From: CBDBZL01 sp031399025
Lineage (GTDB): Bacteria > Pseudomonadota > Alphaproteobacteria > Sphingomonadales > Sphingomonadaceae
Assembly: GCA_031399025.1 (NCBI GenBank)
Contig: JANNOJ010000024.1
Location: forward strand, 1 to 64,000
Direction: 5' to 3'
DNA: 64,000 nucleotides
Both the position numbers and the translations under genes were made by a program. Each line of letters begins with the position of its first letter. The first letter of the stretch is position 1. Positions 1 through 6,428 of the stretch are shown one piece after another. The notes beneath the pieces were generated by a model. The model was not told the origin of the DNA. It ran no database searches and saw only the letters and a list, made by a program, of their open reading frames with translations.

Positions 1-2
1 TC

Positions 3-137
3 GAGCGATACTTCTGCAAGCTCAAGCACTTCCGGCGCATCGCAACCCGCTTCGACAAGCTGGCCCGAAACTTCCTCGCCGCCGTGCTGATCGCTTCAAC
101 CCGACTATGGCTCAGAGCTTATGAGTCCAGAACCTAG
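3..137 (+). pseudogene. 3' end of an IS5-family-like transposase (partial)
   Basis: This is an open frame entering from the left window edge and ending at TAG (135-137). It encodes the C-terminal 44 residues of a DDE transposase: it carries the F-C-K-L-K-H-F-R-R-I-A-T-R motif that contains the last catalytic Glu region of IS5-family enzymes, and it ends in L-W-L-R-A-Y-E-S-R-T. Whether the rest of the gene is intact cannot be seen. The end of the frame overlaps, on the opposite strand, the last codons of the phage integrase. The insertion sequence therefore landed in the tail of the integrase gene and its right end lies near 130-138. Family assignment is from motif recognition only. Confidence 0.75.
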
Positions 138-1115
138 GCCCGCGTCCCGCTTCAGATAGTGTGTGTCGAGGATGGCGCCGACGTCGGCGAGCGAGTGGCC
201 GGTGATTGCGGCGATCTCAGCTTCGGTGGCGCCAGCGAGTGCTAGACGGGTTACCGCGGTCCCGCGCAGGTCATGGAAGGTGAGTCCAGCCACTGACGCC
301 AACCGGCACGTTCGCCGCCATGCACAGCCGAACGTATTCCCGGTCCAGCTTCCGCCCGCATTATTTGTAAGGATTGTGACGGCTCGCTTGGGGGTGCGGT
401 CCAGCGCCTCCTTCAGCGGCGCGGCAACGCGGATCACGATCCGAACACCTGTCTTGCCCTGCCGCAAGCGGATATGAGTGCCGTCATACGCGGACCAGGG
501 GAGCTTAATCAGGTCGCCCTGCCGCTGCCCGGTCCATAGTGCGAGTTGGAGCGCTAGGCGCATGTGCTCTGGGGCAATGGCTTCGAAAGCGGCTTCGTCG
601 GCGTCCGTCCAGACCGTTTCTCGACGGCCTGAGCGATACAACCGGCCGGGCTTTTCGCAGGGGTTCGCTGGGACCAAGCCCCGATTGAGAGCCCATGAGA
701 TCGTGCGGGCAAGAACCGAAAAGGCATAGTCGCCCTGTCGCCGAGAGCGGGCTGCCAATCGGTCGCGCCACGCCAAAAACTCGCCGCGCGTGCGGCGGTC
801 CTCGAGCAGCTTGAGCGGAAGGTCTCCGAACTCTACCGCGATATGCTTGAGGTGCTTCCGATAATCAGTGCGGGTGCGGGGCGCTAGCGTCGCAAAGTCC
901 GATGAGGCTTCAAATGCGTCGAACACGGATTGAAGCGCGCCGGCGGGCGTAAGGCGCTTCGCTCCCACCGCCGCATTGTAGCTGGCGTGGAACTCTGGCG
1001 AACCCGGCGCGCCTTGGAGGCGTGGACCGCCCTTCCACGCATAGTAGTAGGTGACGAAGCTGCCATCGGCGAGCTTCTTGCGAACCCGGTTAATGCCCTT
1101 GAGCCGCACGCGCAT
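105..1115 (-). CDS. int: Tyrosine-type site-specific integrase, C-terminal tail altered by an IS
   Basis: This is the integrase of the element, a tyrosine recombinase that would join the att sites in tRNA-Gln. The catalytic residues are visible: Arg in T-G-Q-R-Q-G-D, His-x-x-Arg in T-F-H-D-L-R-G-T-A, His in T-G-H-S, and the nucleophile in D-T-H-Y-L-K-R. An N-terminal SAM-like core-binding domain precedes them. The start at 1115 (M-R-V-R-L-K-G) is preferred over 1139 because it gives the usual N-terminus and overlaps the end of the upstream small gene. The final residues after position 137 (reading G-L-I-S-S-E-P) come from the inserted IS, so the native tail of some ten or more residues is lost. 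Activity after this change is uncertain, because the helix following the tyrosine may matter for multimer contacts. Confidence 0.9.
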   Translation of the reverse strand: MRVRLKGINRVRKKLADGSFVTYYYAWKGGPRLQGAPGSPEFHASYNAAVGAKRLTPAGALQSVFDAFEASSDFATLAPRTRTDYRKHLKHIAVEFGDLPLKLLEDRRTRGEFLAWRDRLAARSRRQGDYAFSVLARTISWALNRGLVPANPCEKPGRLYRSGRRETVWTDADEAAFEAIAPEHMRLALQLALWTGQRQGDLIKLPWSAYDGTHIRLRQGKTGVRIVIRVAAPLKEALDRTPKRAVTILTNNAGGSWTGNTFGCAWRRTCRLASVAGLTFHDLRGTAVTRLALAGATEAEIAAITGHSLADVGAILDTHYLKRDAGLGSGLISSEP

Positions 1116-1314
1116 GTCGTTTCGCCTTCCACGCCTCAAACTGGTCCGCAGGTTCGGCCGGGGCTGACCCGTGAATCAAGGTGATTCTTCCGTCCGGCCC
1201 GATCTCCGTCCGCGCCACCTCAAGCCCGCATGCACGCGCAGCCTTCACCGCCCGAACGATATCAGCTTGCCGGAAGGTGGCGCGGACGCGAGGCATCGCG
1301 TCAGAAGCTGCCAT
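1090..1314 (-). CDS. Small conserved protein upstream of integrase
   Basis: A 74-residue protein with a basic N-terminal half containing R-Q-A-D-I-V-R-A-V-K-A-A and a short beta-type segment (V-A-R-T-E-I-G-P-D-G-R-I-T-L). Similar short proteins are frequent directly upstream of integrase genes in alphaproteobacterial prophages, but I know no established function. An excisionase or DNA-binding role is only a guess from size and position. Its ATG overlaps the stop of the DUF2190 gene by 14 bases, and its end overlaps the integrase start by 26 bases, so the three are probably translated from one message. Confidence 0.65.
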   Translation of the reverse strand: MAASDAMPRVRATFRQADIVRAVKAARACGLEVARTEIGPDGRITLIHGSAPAEPADQFEAWKAKRHARAAQGH

Positions 1315-1630
1315 TCAGCCGGACGTTGACGGTCCCACTTGGATCGGCGGCCGCAGCGACCGCCACGCCCAGCAGCGCGTTGCCGCTGGCAGTATTGGTG
1401 ACGAGCTTCGCCGTCGCGTCCCAGTAAACCTTATCACCGATCGCGACGGCAAGTGCCGATACCTTTGGCAACGTGAATACGCCAAGGGTGACGATATCGA
1501 GATCCGCGCCGCTCAGTGCGCTTTCCGCGGCAATGCCAATGATAGCGCCGACGCTGACGACTGAGCCCGACGCGATATCGGCCGGCGCGGGCAGCGTCAG
1601 ATTGACGCCTCTTTGAACGTAGTTGATCAT
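1301..1630 (-). CDS. DUF2190 family phage head protein
   Basis: A 109-residue protein of the DUF2190 family, found in head gene clusters and probably decorating or completing the capsid. It starts M-I-N-Y-V-Q-R-G and shows the family pattern of alternating small hydrophobic strands (G-S-V-V-S-V-G, G-I-A, D-K-V-Y-W-D-A, L-L-G-V-A). The open frame extends further upstream, but the start at 1630 matches the family's N-terminus and has an AAAGGA ribosome site about ten bases before it. It follows the head-tail joining gene by two bases and overlaps the next gene by 14 bases. Confidence 0.85.
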   Translation of the reverse strand: MINYVQRGVNLTLPAPADIASGSVVSVGAIIGIAAESALSGADLDIVTLGVFTLPKVSALAVAIGDKVYWDATAKLVTNTASGNALLGVAVAAAADPSGTVNVRLNGSF

Positions 1631-1632
1631 AA

Positions 1633-1851
1633 CTAGAGTCCTTTCGAGGTGAAAAATCGAATGGTGTTCGCGGGGGTGCGGCTGGCGTCGGCAATCGCCC
1701 GATTGACCGCGGCGAGCGCGGCAGCAATTTCGCTGTCGGTGCGATAGCCGACGCGCGAGCCGTCGGAGTCCTCGACTTCGCGAACGCCGGAGAGTCGAGC
1801 TTCGAAAAGCCGGTCTCTCCACGCGATCAGATCGGGCAATGCCACTGCCAT
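1633..1851 (-). CDS. Phage head-tail joining protein, gpW-like
   Basis: A 72-residue protein with the signature of small head-tail joining proteins: an N-terminal helix L-I-A-W-R-D-R-L-F-E-A-R-L-S-G, then V-R-E-V-E-D-S-D-G-S-R-V-G-Y and a C-terminal helix E-I-A-A-A-L-A-A-V-N-R-A-I. It would sit on the portal ring and help seal the filled head. It begins three bases after the capsid gene stop. Together with the DUF2190 gene it is the last head gene, so the cluster ends exactly where a full phage would begin its tail module. Confidence 0.8.
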   Translation of the reverse strand: MAVALPDLIAWRDRLFEARLSGVREVEDSDGSRVGYRTDSEIAAALAAVNRAIADASRTPANTIRFFTSKGL

Positions 1852-1854
1852 GGC

Positions 1855-3657
1855 TTACGCTACGCCCGGATTGCGGTAGGCGCCGCGCCAGTCGACCACA
1901 CCACACCCAAAGTCGAGCACCACGCGGAATTCAGTTCCGAGCACGTCCCATCCTTCACGCGAAGCGATCTGCGGACCCGGCGCCGATGACAGATAGGCAT
2001 ACTCGAGCACGGCGAGCTGCGCCGGATCGGCAAACAGATACCAACTCTTGTCCGTAATCCGCGGTTCCACAACCGCCGTCAGCTTGCCCGCCCACGGATT
2101 CACATCCTTCGGCGACCATGCGCTGGTTTCGGCAAGGACTCGTTCGGCTTCCGTCTCCAACGCGGGACCAACCAACAGATACTTGGGCGTAGCGTTGATG
2201 GGAGACTTGGCGTTCACGCCTTTCTGCTGGCGCATCGCAATGCGGGCTTCGTCCAACCCCCCGCCGCTCTGTGGCGGGTCCTGATTTATATCGTAATAGA
2301 AGAGGGTGCTGCTGGCTGCGGAGAGGTTTTTGTGGTCGATATGGAACAGCCGCTTGCCATCCTCGCCCATGACCGGGCCGGCCCCGCTCGATTGAGTCAG
2401 AAGGTTGAAGAGTAGATTCGCTTCCGTCTCCGCGGCAGCGCGACCGGCAGCGATGCCCCAGTCGCGGAAAGCGCCGAGATCGTCATTGATCAGCGCTTTC
2501 CGCGACAGCGCGAACATGCTGGCGTACGTGTCGAGCGCGTAGGACTCGGTTGCCTCGCCACGGCTGACGTTCTTGATCTCGCCCCCTTCTGTCACCTTCT
2601 GCAGCGGCCCGACTTCGCTGAGCTTCAGCCGTGATGCCGTCCGGAAGTCGCTGAGCAGCGCTTGCCTGGCAAGGATCTTGAGCGGGCTCTGTGCTGACTG
2701 ATAGGCGGGCAGCAGCGTCCGGTTGCCGACGCCAGCCAGCAAACTGGGGAAATCGGAGGTGGTATGCATCGCGGCGCGGAAAATCGCGTCGGAGTCCATG
2801 CCCGTCATGCTCTGGCCGCGCATCGAGAGAATAGCGCGAGCATGATCCACCAGGCGTTCGCCCATATAGGGACGCGCTGCATCCGTCGGCGTGGAGCCGT
2901 TGACGCGGGCGAACAGCGCATCGGTTCGGCGCGTCAAAATGACGGCCGGATCGTCATTCGCCGGGTCCGCAGTCTGAGTGCGGATGTTGGTAGAGGTGCG
3001 ACCTCGCATGGCTTCGAATGCCGCGGCGCGAGCGGCGATGATGTCCGCTTCGGCGTCGATCTGTTCATCTGCCCATTCGGGCGGGAGGCCAGCCGTTCGG
3101 GCAATCGCACGGATCTGCCCGCGCAACTCAGCGCGATTGTCATTGGCTTCAGTCGTCATCGGGGGGCTGTTCCTCACACTCGCACCGGGATCTGCCGGCA
3201 CAGGGACAAAGGACACCTCAAAGGGCGCCCAGGCGACGGCAGTTCGAGTCCGGTGGCCGGATTCATCCCGGCCGTCCTGCCAACGGTCGACGCGGTAACC
3301 GATACTGACGTGACGGATGACGCCGCCGGCGATGTCCGTCACGATCGGTTCTACATCGGGGCGCGCGCTGAGGCGCAGCAAGGCGACGCCCTGCCCCGCT
3401 TCAATCCGCGCCTCTTCCACGACGCCGATCACGTCGCAAAGCTCGCTCTGCCGGTGTCCGTTCAGCACACTGGCGCCGACAAGCCGCTCCAGGTTGATGT
3501 GTGCCGGGTCCAGCGATAGCAGTTCGGTATAGGCGCCGCGTTGATCGCGGCGCGGCACGCCTGCGCCAGTGCTCCAAACGACTTCAACAGAGCGCGCGCC
3601 GGCGTCATAGGAGTTCGGACGCAGCGCCGCGCGGTGCAGCAATTCAGGCGTCGCCAT
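1855..3657 (-). CDS. Prohead protease fused to major capsid protein
   Basis: A 600-residue fusion. Residues 1 to about 165 form an HK97-type prohead protease (family U35-like): the likely catalytic His is H68 in V-L-N-G-H-R-Q and the Ser is S118 in R-H-V-S-I-G-Y. A charged linker follows, roughly residues 165-260. The rest is an HK97-fold major capsid protein of the Mu-like group, including M-F-A-L-S-R-K-A-L-I-N-D-D-L-G-A-F and a C-terminal part ending W-R-G-A-Y-R-N-P-G-V-A. The start at 3657 is favoured because its ATG lies inside the portal gene's end (14-base overlap), a typical coupled start, whereas upstream in-frame codons encode non-phage-like sequence. The protease presumably cleaves itself and the linker during head maturation. 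Confidence 0.93.
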   Translation of the reverse strand: MATPELLHRAALRPNSYDAGARSVEVVWSTGAGVPRRDQRGAYTELLSLDPAHINLERLVGASVLNGHRQSELCDVIGVVEEARIEAGQGVALLRLSARPDVEPIVTDIAGGVIRHVSIGYRVDRWQDGRDESGHRTRTAVAWAPFEVSFVPVPADPGASVRNSPPMTTEANDNRAELRGQIRAIARTAGLPPEWADEQIDAEADIIAARAAAFEAMRGRTSTNIRTQTADPANDDPAVILTRRTDALFARVNGSTPTDAARPYMGERLVDHARAILSMRGQSMTGMDSDAIFRAAMHTTSDFPSLLAGVGNRTLLPAYQSAQSPLKILARQALLSDFRTASRLKLSEVGPLQKVTEGGEIKNVSRGEATESYALDTYASMFALSRKALINDDLGAFRDWGIAAGRAAAETEANLLFNLLTQSSGAGPVMGEDGKRLFHIDHKNLSAASSTLFYYDINQDPPQSGGGLDEARIAMRQQKGVNAKSPINATPKYLLVGPALETEAERVLAETSAWSPKDVNPWAGKLTAVVEPRITDKSWYLFADPAQLAVLEYAYLSSAPGPQIASREGWDVLGTEFRVVLDFGCGVVDWRGAYRNPGVA

Positions 3658-5035
3658 TGGCGGTTTCCTTCTGTGGGATGGTGGGGAAGGCGAGCCCCAG
3701 CGCCGCTTCGCGCGCCCGATCAGCGGCGATCTCTTCGTCCAAGGTCGCAACGTCATAGCCGAGAGACGCGACAACCTGGCGCCGGCTCTTGAAGCCGCTC
3801 TGCACCGCCATCGCTTCCGCCTCGATGTCTTTTAGCGGATCGACCCAAGGCTGAGCTGGTGGATACCACTCTGCGGCAAGGTAGGCGGCTTGGTCCGCTT
3901 CGAAGCTTGGCAAGTCCAAAGCGCCAGCCATCACGGCAACGGAGATGGCGCGTTCCCAGATCGGGCGCAGCATCTGCGGAATGATGACGTGATATTGGAG
4001 CTGTTCGACACGCTGGCGAAACGCAACCAGGCCCGCGCGAAGGCTGGAATAGTTCGCGCCCCGCAAGTCGCCGGTCAGCAGATGTTCCGGCAGCCCAAGT
4101 CCGGCGGCGATGGCACGAAGCTGAAGCTGCGCGAATTCAATGGACTGCTGCGCCTGCTGCGGCGTCGAAAACTTGATATCGAAGCCGGATGGCAGAACCT
4201 TGAGCGTGCCAGGCTCGAGACCGGTGTCCATGATGCCGCCGCTTTGCGGCCCCTCATAGGGACTGGCGCCCGTGCCGTTCATATCGGTAAGGAAGCCCGC
4301 GTGCATCGCCGCCACCTTGGCACCGACTAGGAGCGCATCTTCCAGTTGGTCGAGTTCGGAAAGGCGCAGCAGAACCGGCGCCAGCCATGAAATGCCGCGC
4401 ACCTGTCCTGCGCCAAGCGGCTGAAACAGGTGGGTGATGTCGGCTGCTGAAATACGGATCGGCGGCGCGTAGCTCGCGAATGTGTCGGTGGGGCGCGTCG
4501 GGCTGACGTGGTAGGCAACGCGCCGCCCAGACGCGTCGAATTCGACGCCCGCCACGATGCGCCGGCCGCCCCCTAGCTCGACAGTGTGCGCGGGGTCGAC
4601 CAGCTCGGCAGGAATGAGGCGAAGTTGCAGCCCGGCGTCGCCGACCGCCATGTGAATGAACGCCTCGCCGTCTACGATCATCGCCCGAACCGCCGCCGCT
4701 TGAAGACCGGCAAAGTCCGTCAATCCGTCCGCATCTGCCTTGGTCCCCCAAGCCGTCGCCGCCGCATTGATGCGTGCTCGCACATCCTCATCGGTATGGA
4801 GCGGCGCGGGCGTTATGCCGGCGCCAACCATGGCCGTGACCAGAGCGCCGACGCCCGACGCTGCCCAGGGGTTGTTTGCGGTGAAGTAGCGCGCGCGAGA
4901 GCGTACAGGCGCCGCTGCGGCGAGCACTTCCTGCCCAGTTGGACCGAAAGAAGGGTGCGCGTTCCAACGCGGCGCGCCGCCGGCCGCGTCAAAGCGGCGG
5001 GTGCGAACGCGGCGTTGGAACAGCCACTCAAGCAT
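3644..5035 (-). CDS. Phage portal protein, lambda family
   Basis: A 463-residue portal protein that forms the ring at the unique head vertex through which DNA enters. It shows lambda-family landmarks: R-A-R-Y-F-T-A-N-N-P-W-A-A-S-G near the N-terminus, then D-G-E-A-F-I-H-M, L-Q-L-R-L-I-P-A-E, and G-L-P-E-H-L-L-T-G-D-L-R-G-A-N-Y-S-S-L-R-A-G in the C-terminal half. The start at 5035 (M-L-E-W-L-F) is preferred to 5116 because it overlaps the stop of the preceding gene by eight bases, the spacing seen throughout this operon. The stop overlaps the capsid gene start. Confidence 0.93.
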   Translation of the reverse strand: MLEWLFQRRVRTRRFDAAGGAPRWNAHPSFGPTGQEVLAAAAPVRSRARYFTANNPWAASGVGALVTAMVGAGITPAPLHTDEDVRARINAAATAWGTKADADGLTDFAGLQAAAVRAMIVDGEAFIHMAVGDAGLQLRLIPAELVDPAHTVELGGGRRIVAGVEFDASGRRVAYHVSPTRPTDTFASYAPPIRISAADITHLFQPLGAGQVRGISWLAPVLLRLSELDQLEDALLVGAKVAAMHAGFLTDMNGTGASPYEGPQSGGIMDTGLEPGTLKVLPSGFDIKFSTPQQAQQSIEFAQLQLRAIAAGLGLPEHLLTGDLRGANYSSLRAGLVAFRQRVEQLQYHVIIPQMLRPIWERAISVAVMAGALDLPSFEADQAAYLAAEWYPPAQPWVDPLKDIEAEAMAVQSGFKSRRQVVASLGYDVATLDEEIAADRAREAALGLAFPTIPQKETANGDA

Positions 5036-5630
5036 TCGAGCTCGCCGCGGTGAGCAGCGGAACGAAAAAGTCTGTTGCTGGGAACGAAAGTAGGGATTCA
5101 AAATCCCAACGCGCATCTTCCGGTGATTGGGCGTAACGGTAATTCAGAGCGCGCGGATCATGTTCAGGGTACGCTTCCTGATCGGAACGCCTGAACCCGC
5201 CCACAAATCGCACCAACCCACCTTGCGAAGGGCAGCGTTCCGCAATGAGATCGTACGTCCAATATTTGGACCGGTCGTTCTCGGCGGCCCAGACTGCCGC
5301 TCGCAATCCACTTGCAGGATTGAACGCGTCAAATGGCTGATCGGCAAGGCGTATATCGGCCGCCGCTTCCATCCAATATGACACTTGCTTGAGCAGACGC
5401 ACGTCATATTCGTGTGCGTTGGCGAGCGCGAACAGAAGGCGAGCCTTACACCAGCCTTCGGCTGTAAGAACCGCCGCAGCTGTGGGGCCATTTCCTCGAT
5501 ACTCGCTCGCTTCCAGCAAACCGTGCTGCAGAAACGTGCGAATTTGCCGAGCCAAGTAGTCGCTGCTTGCGCCGGTTTGAGACGCGATGAGTATCGCAGT
5601 CTGCCCAACCGTAAGAGCTATATTGCCCAT
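5028..5630 (-). CDS. Unrecognised 200-aa protein with winged-helix-like N-terminus
   Basis: The first ~75 residues look like a helix-turn-helix or winged-helix fold: V-G-Q-T-A-I-L-I-A-S-Q-T-G, then S-D-Y-L-A-R-Q-I-R-T-F-L-Q-H-G-L-L-E, followed by a wing-like segment. The remaining ~125 residues are unrecognised, rich in Trp, Tyr and Phe. It is the first gene of the head operon (portal follows with an eight-base overlap), and a strong promoter containing a perfect inverted repeat lies 24-52 bases upstream. A DNA-binding autoregulator of the head operon is the simplest reading, but that is inference from fold impression and context. An AAGGAG ribosome site precedes the ATG by six bases. Confidence 0.6.
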   Translation of the reverse strand: MGNIALTVGQTAILIASQTGASSDYLARQIRTFLQHGLLEASEYRGNGPTAAAVLTAEGWCKARLLFALANAHEYDVRLLKQVSYWMEAAADIRLADQPFDAFNPASGLRAAVWAAENDRSKYWTYDLIAERCPSQGGLVRFVGGFRRSDQEAYPEHDPRALNYRYAQSPEDARWDFESLLSFPATDFFVPLLTAASSNA

Positions 5631-5653
5631 GCGAATCTCCTTCCTTCCGATAC

Positions 5654-5682
5654 GTAATACTCTACGTATTGCGTAGAGTCAA
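5654..5682 (-). promoter_or_regulatory. Sigma-70-like promoter with palindromic operator in its spacer
   Basis: Read on the minus strand there is a -35 TTGACT (5677-5682), a spacer of exactly 17 bases and a -10 TATTAC (5654-5659). Start codon 5630 lies 24 bases beyond the -10. A perfect inverted repeat with 8-base arms ACTCTACG and CGTAGAGT and a 5-base centre occupies 5659-5679, filling the spacer. A repressor bound there would block RNA polymerase. It controls the gene at 5028-5630 and, through it, portal and capsid. Confidence 0.65.
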
Positions 5683-5786
5683 GAGATGGTGCTATATGGG
5701 GTTGCCGGTTGGTCACCGGTTAGGCGCGCGGCGGTGCGTAGGCGTCGCGCTCCGCACCGATGTTGTCTGGCAGCAATGTCGGCGGA

Positions 5787-5820
5787 AGCCGCCGCCGGGG
5801 GAGACAACCCGGCGGCGGCT
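5787..5820. repeat. Perfect 13-bp stem-loop upstream of small plus-strand gene
   Basis: The arms at 5787-5799 and 5808-5820 are exactly complementary (13 pairs, almost all G-C), with the 8-base loop GGAGACAA. The hairpin ends 23 bases before the start codon of the gene at 5844. There is no T-run on either side, so it is not a standard intrinsic terminator. It could be a block to leftward read-through, a leader structure, or a protein-binding site. Confidence 0.7.
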
Positions 5821-5843
5821 CCACTCGTTTGGAGAATGGCACA

Positions 5844-6077
5844 ATGACGAACAGCGACGGCGAGCGCCTGATTCCGCTTCGTTCAGCGCTAGCTGTATTG
5901 CAGCCGATGCGCCCCGATCTTCTTCCTCGCCAGATAAAGTCGATGCTTGGCAAGAGCACACGTCTAAAAACACGCTACAGCGTCTTCCGCGTAGAATTTG
6001 TCTTAGAACGCGAATTTGAGCGTGTGCGAAAGCAGTTTCACCATCTTAGTGAAATACCTCAAACAAATGTGCGTTGA
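5844..6077 (+). CDS. Small hypothetical protein, accessory gene in phage element
   Basis: A 77-residue protein not recognised as any family. It is basic in its middle (R-Q-I-K-S-M-L-G-K-S-T-R-L-K-T-R) with a charged helix after it (E-R-E-F-E-R-V-R-K-Q-F-H-H-L). The start at 5844 is chosen because GGAG lies about ten bases upstream and the longer frame to 5760 would read through the stem-loop. It is one of only two genes of the element on the plus strand, sits between terminase and the head operon, and is visibly poorer in G+C than its neighbours, which suggests separate acquisition. Confidence 0.45.
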   Translation: MTNSDGERLIPLRSALAVLQPMRPDLLPRQIKSMLGKSTRLKTRYSVFRVEFVLEREFERVRKQFHHLSEIPQTNVR

Positions 6078-6140
6078 TTAGTGAGTACAATCTTCGCTAC
6101 TTAATGATTCGCCCGGACGGCTCAAGAAGGGAATTGTATC

Positions 6141-6428
6141 ATGTTTAATGTAGATGGTTCGACAGATGTCAGCTTTATCGTGCGCACGGAAAACGGAGCG
6201 GACTTCTGGCACATCGCGCCAAGCGGCCACTACGCGGCCGATTGCCAGCGCGGCAAGGATGCTGCTGCTGAGTTGATGCGCCAGATGTGGTTTGGCGATA
6301 ACCCCCTTCTCCTAAAGAGCGTCGCTGAAGCGATCGTTCGCAAGGGTTCGTTCGGCGGGCTGGAAATCGGCTTTTTCAGGAAGTCGGGCAGGCGCTTCTC
6401 CGCAGCCCGCACGAAGTCATCGGCCTAG
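6141..6428 (+). CDS. Small hypothetical protein, accessory gene in phage element
   Basis: A 95-residue protein with no recognised family. It begins M-F-N-V-D-G-S-T-D-V-S-F-I-V-R and has a central segment H-Y-A-A-D-C-Q-R-G-K-D-A-A-A-E-L-M-R-Q-M. No signal peptide or membrane segment is seen. An AAGAAGGG ribosome site lies ten bases before the ATG. It follows the 77-residue gene by 63 bases on the same strand, and its end runs 12 bases into the 3' end of the terminase gene on the other strand. Moron-like genes at such positions often affect the host or competing phages, but nothing in the sequence shows that here. Confidence 0.5.
   Translation: MFNVDGSTDVSFIVRTENGADFWHIAPSGHYAADCQRGKDAAAELMRQMWFGDNPLLLKSVAEAIVRKGSFGGLEIGFFRKSGRRFSAARTKSSA

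Noticed and set aside
5713..5973. Minus-strand frames over the accessory cassette promoter region
   Set aside because: They read through the perfect hairpin and have no family match or ribosome site; the plus-strand gene at 5844 is better supported.
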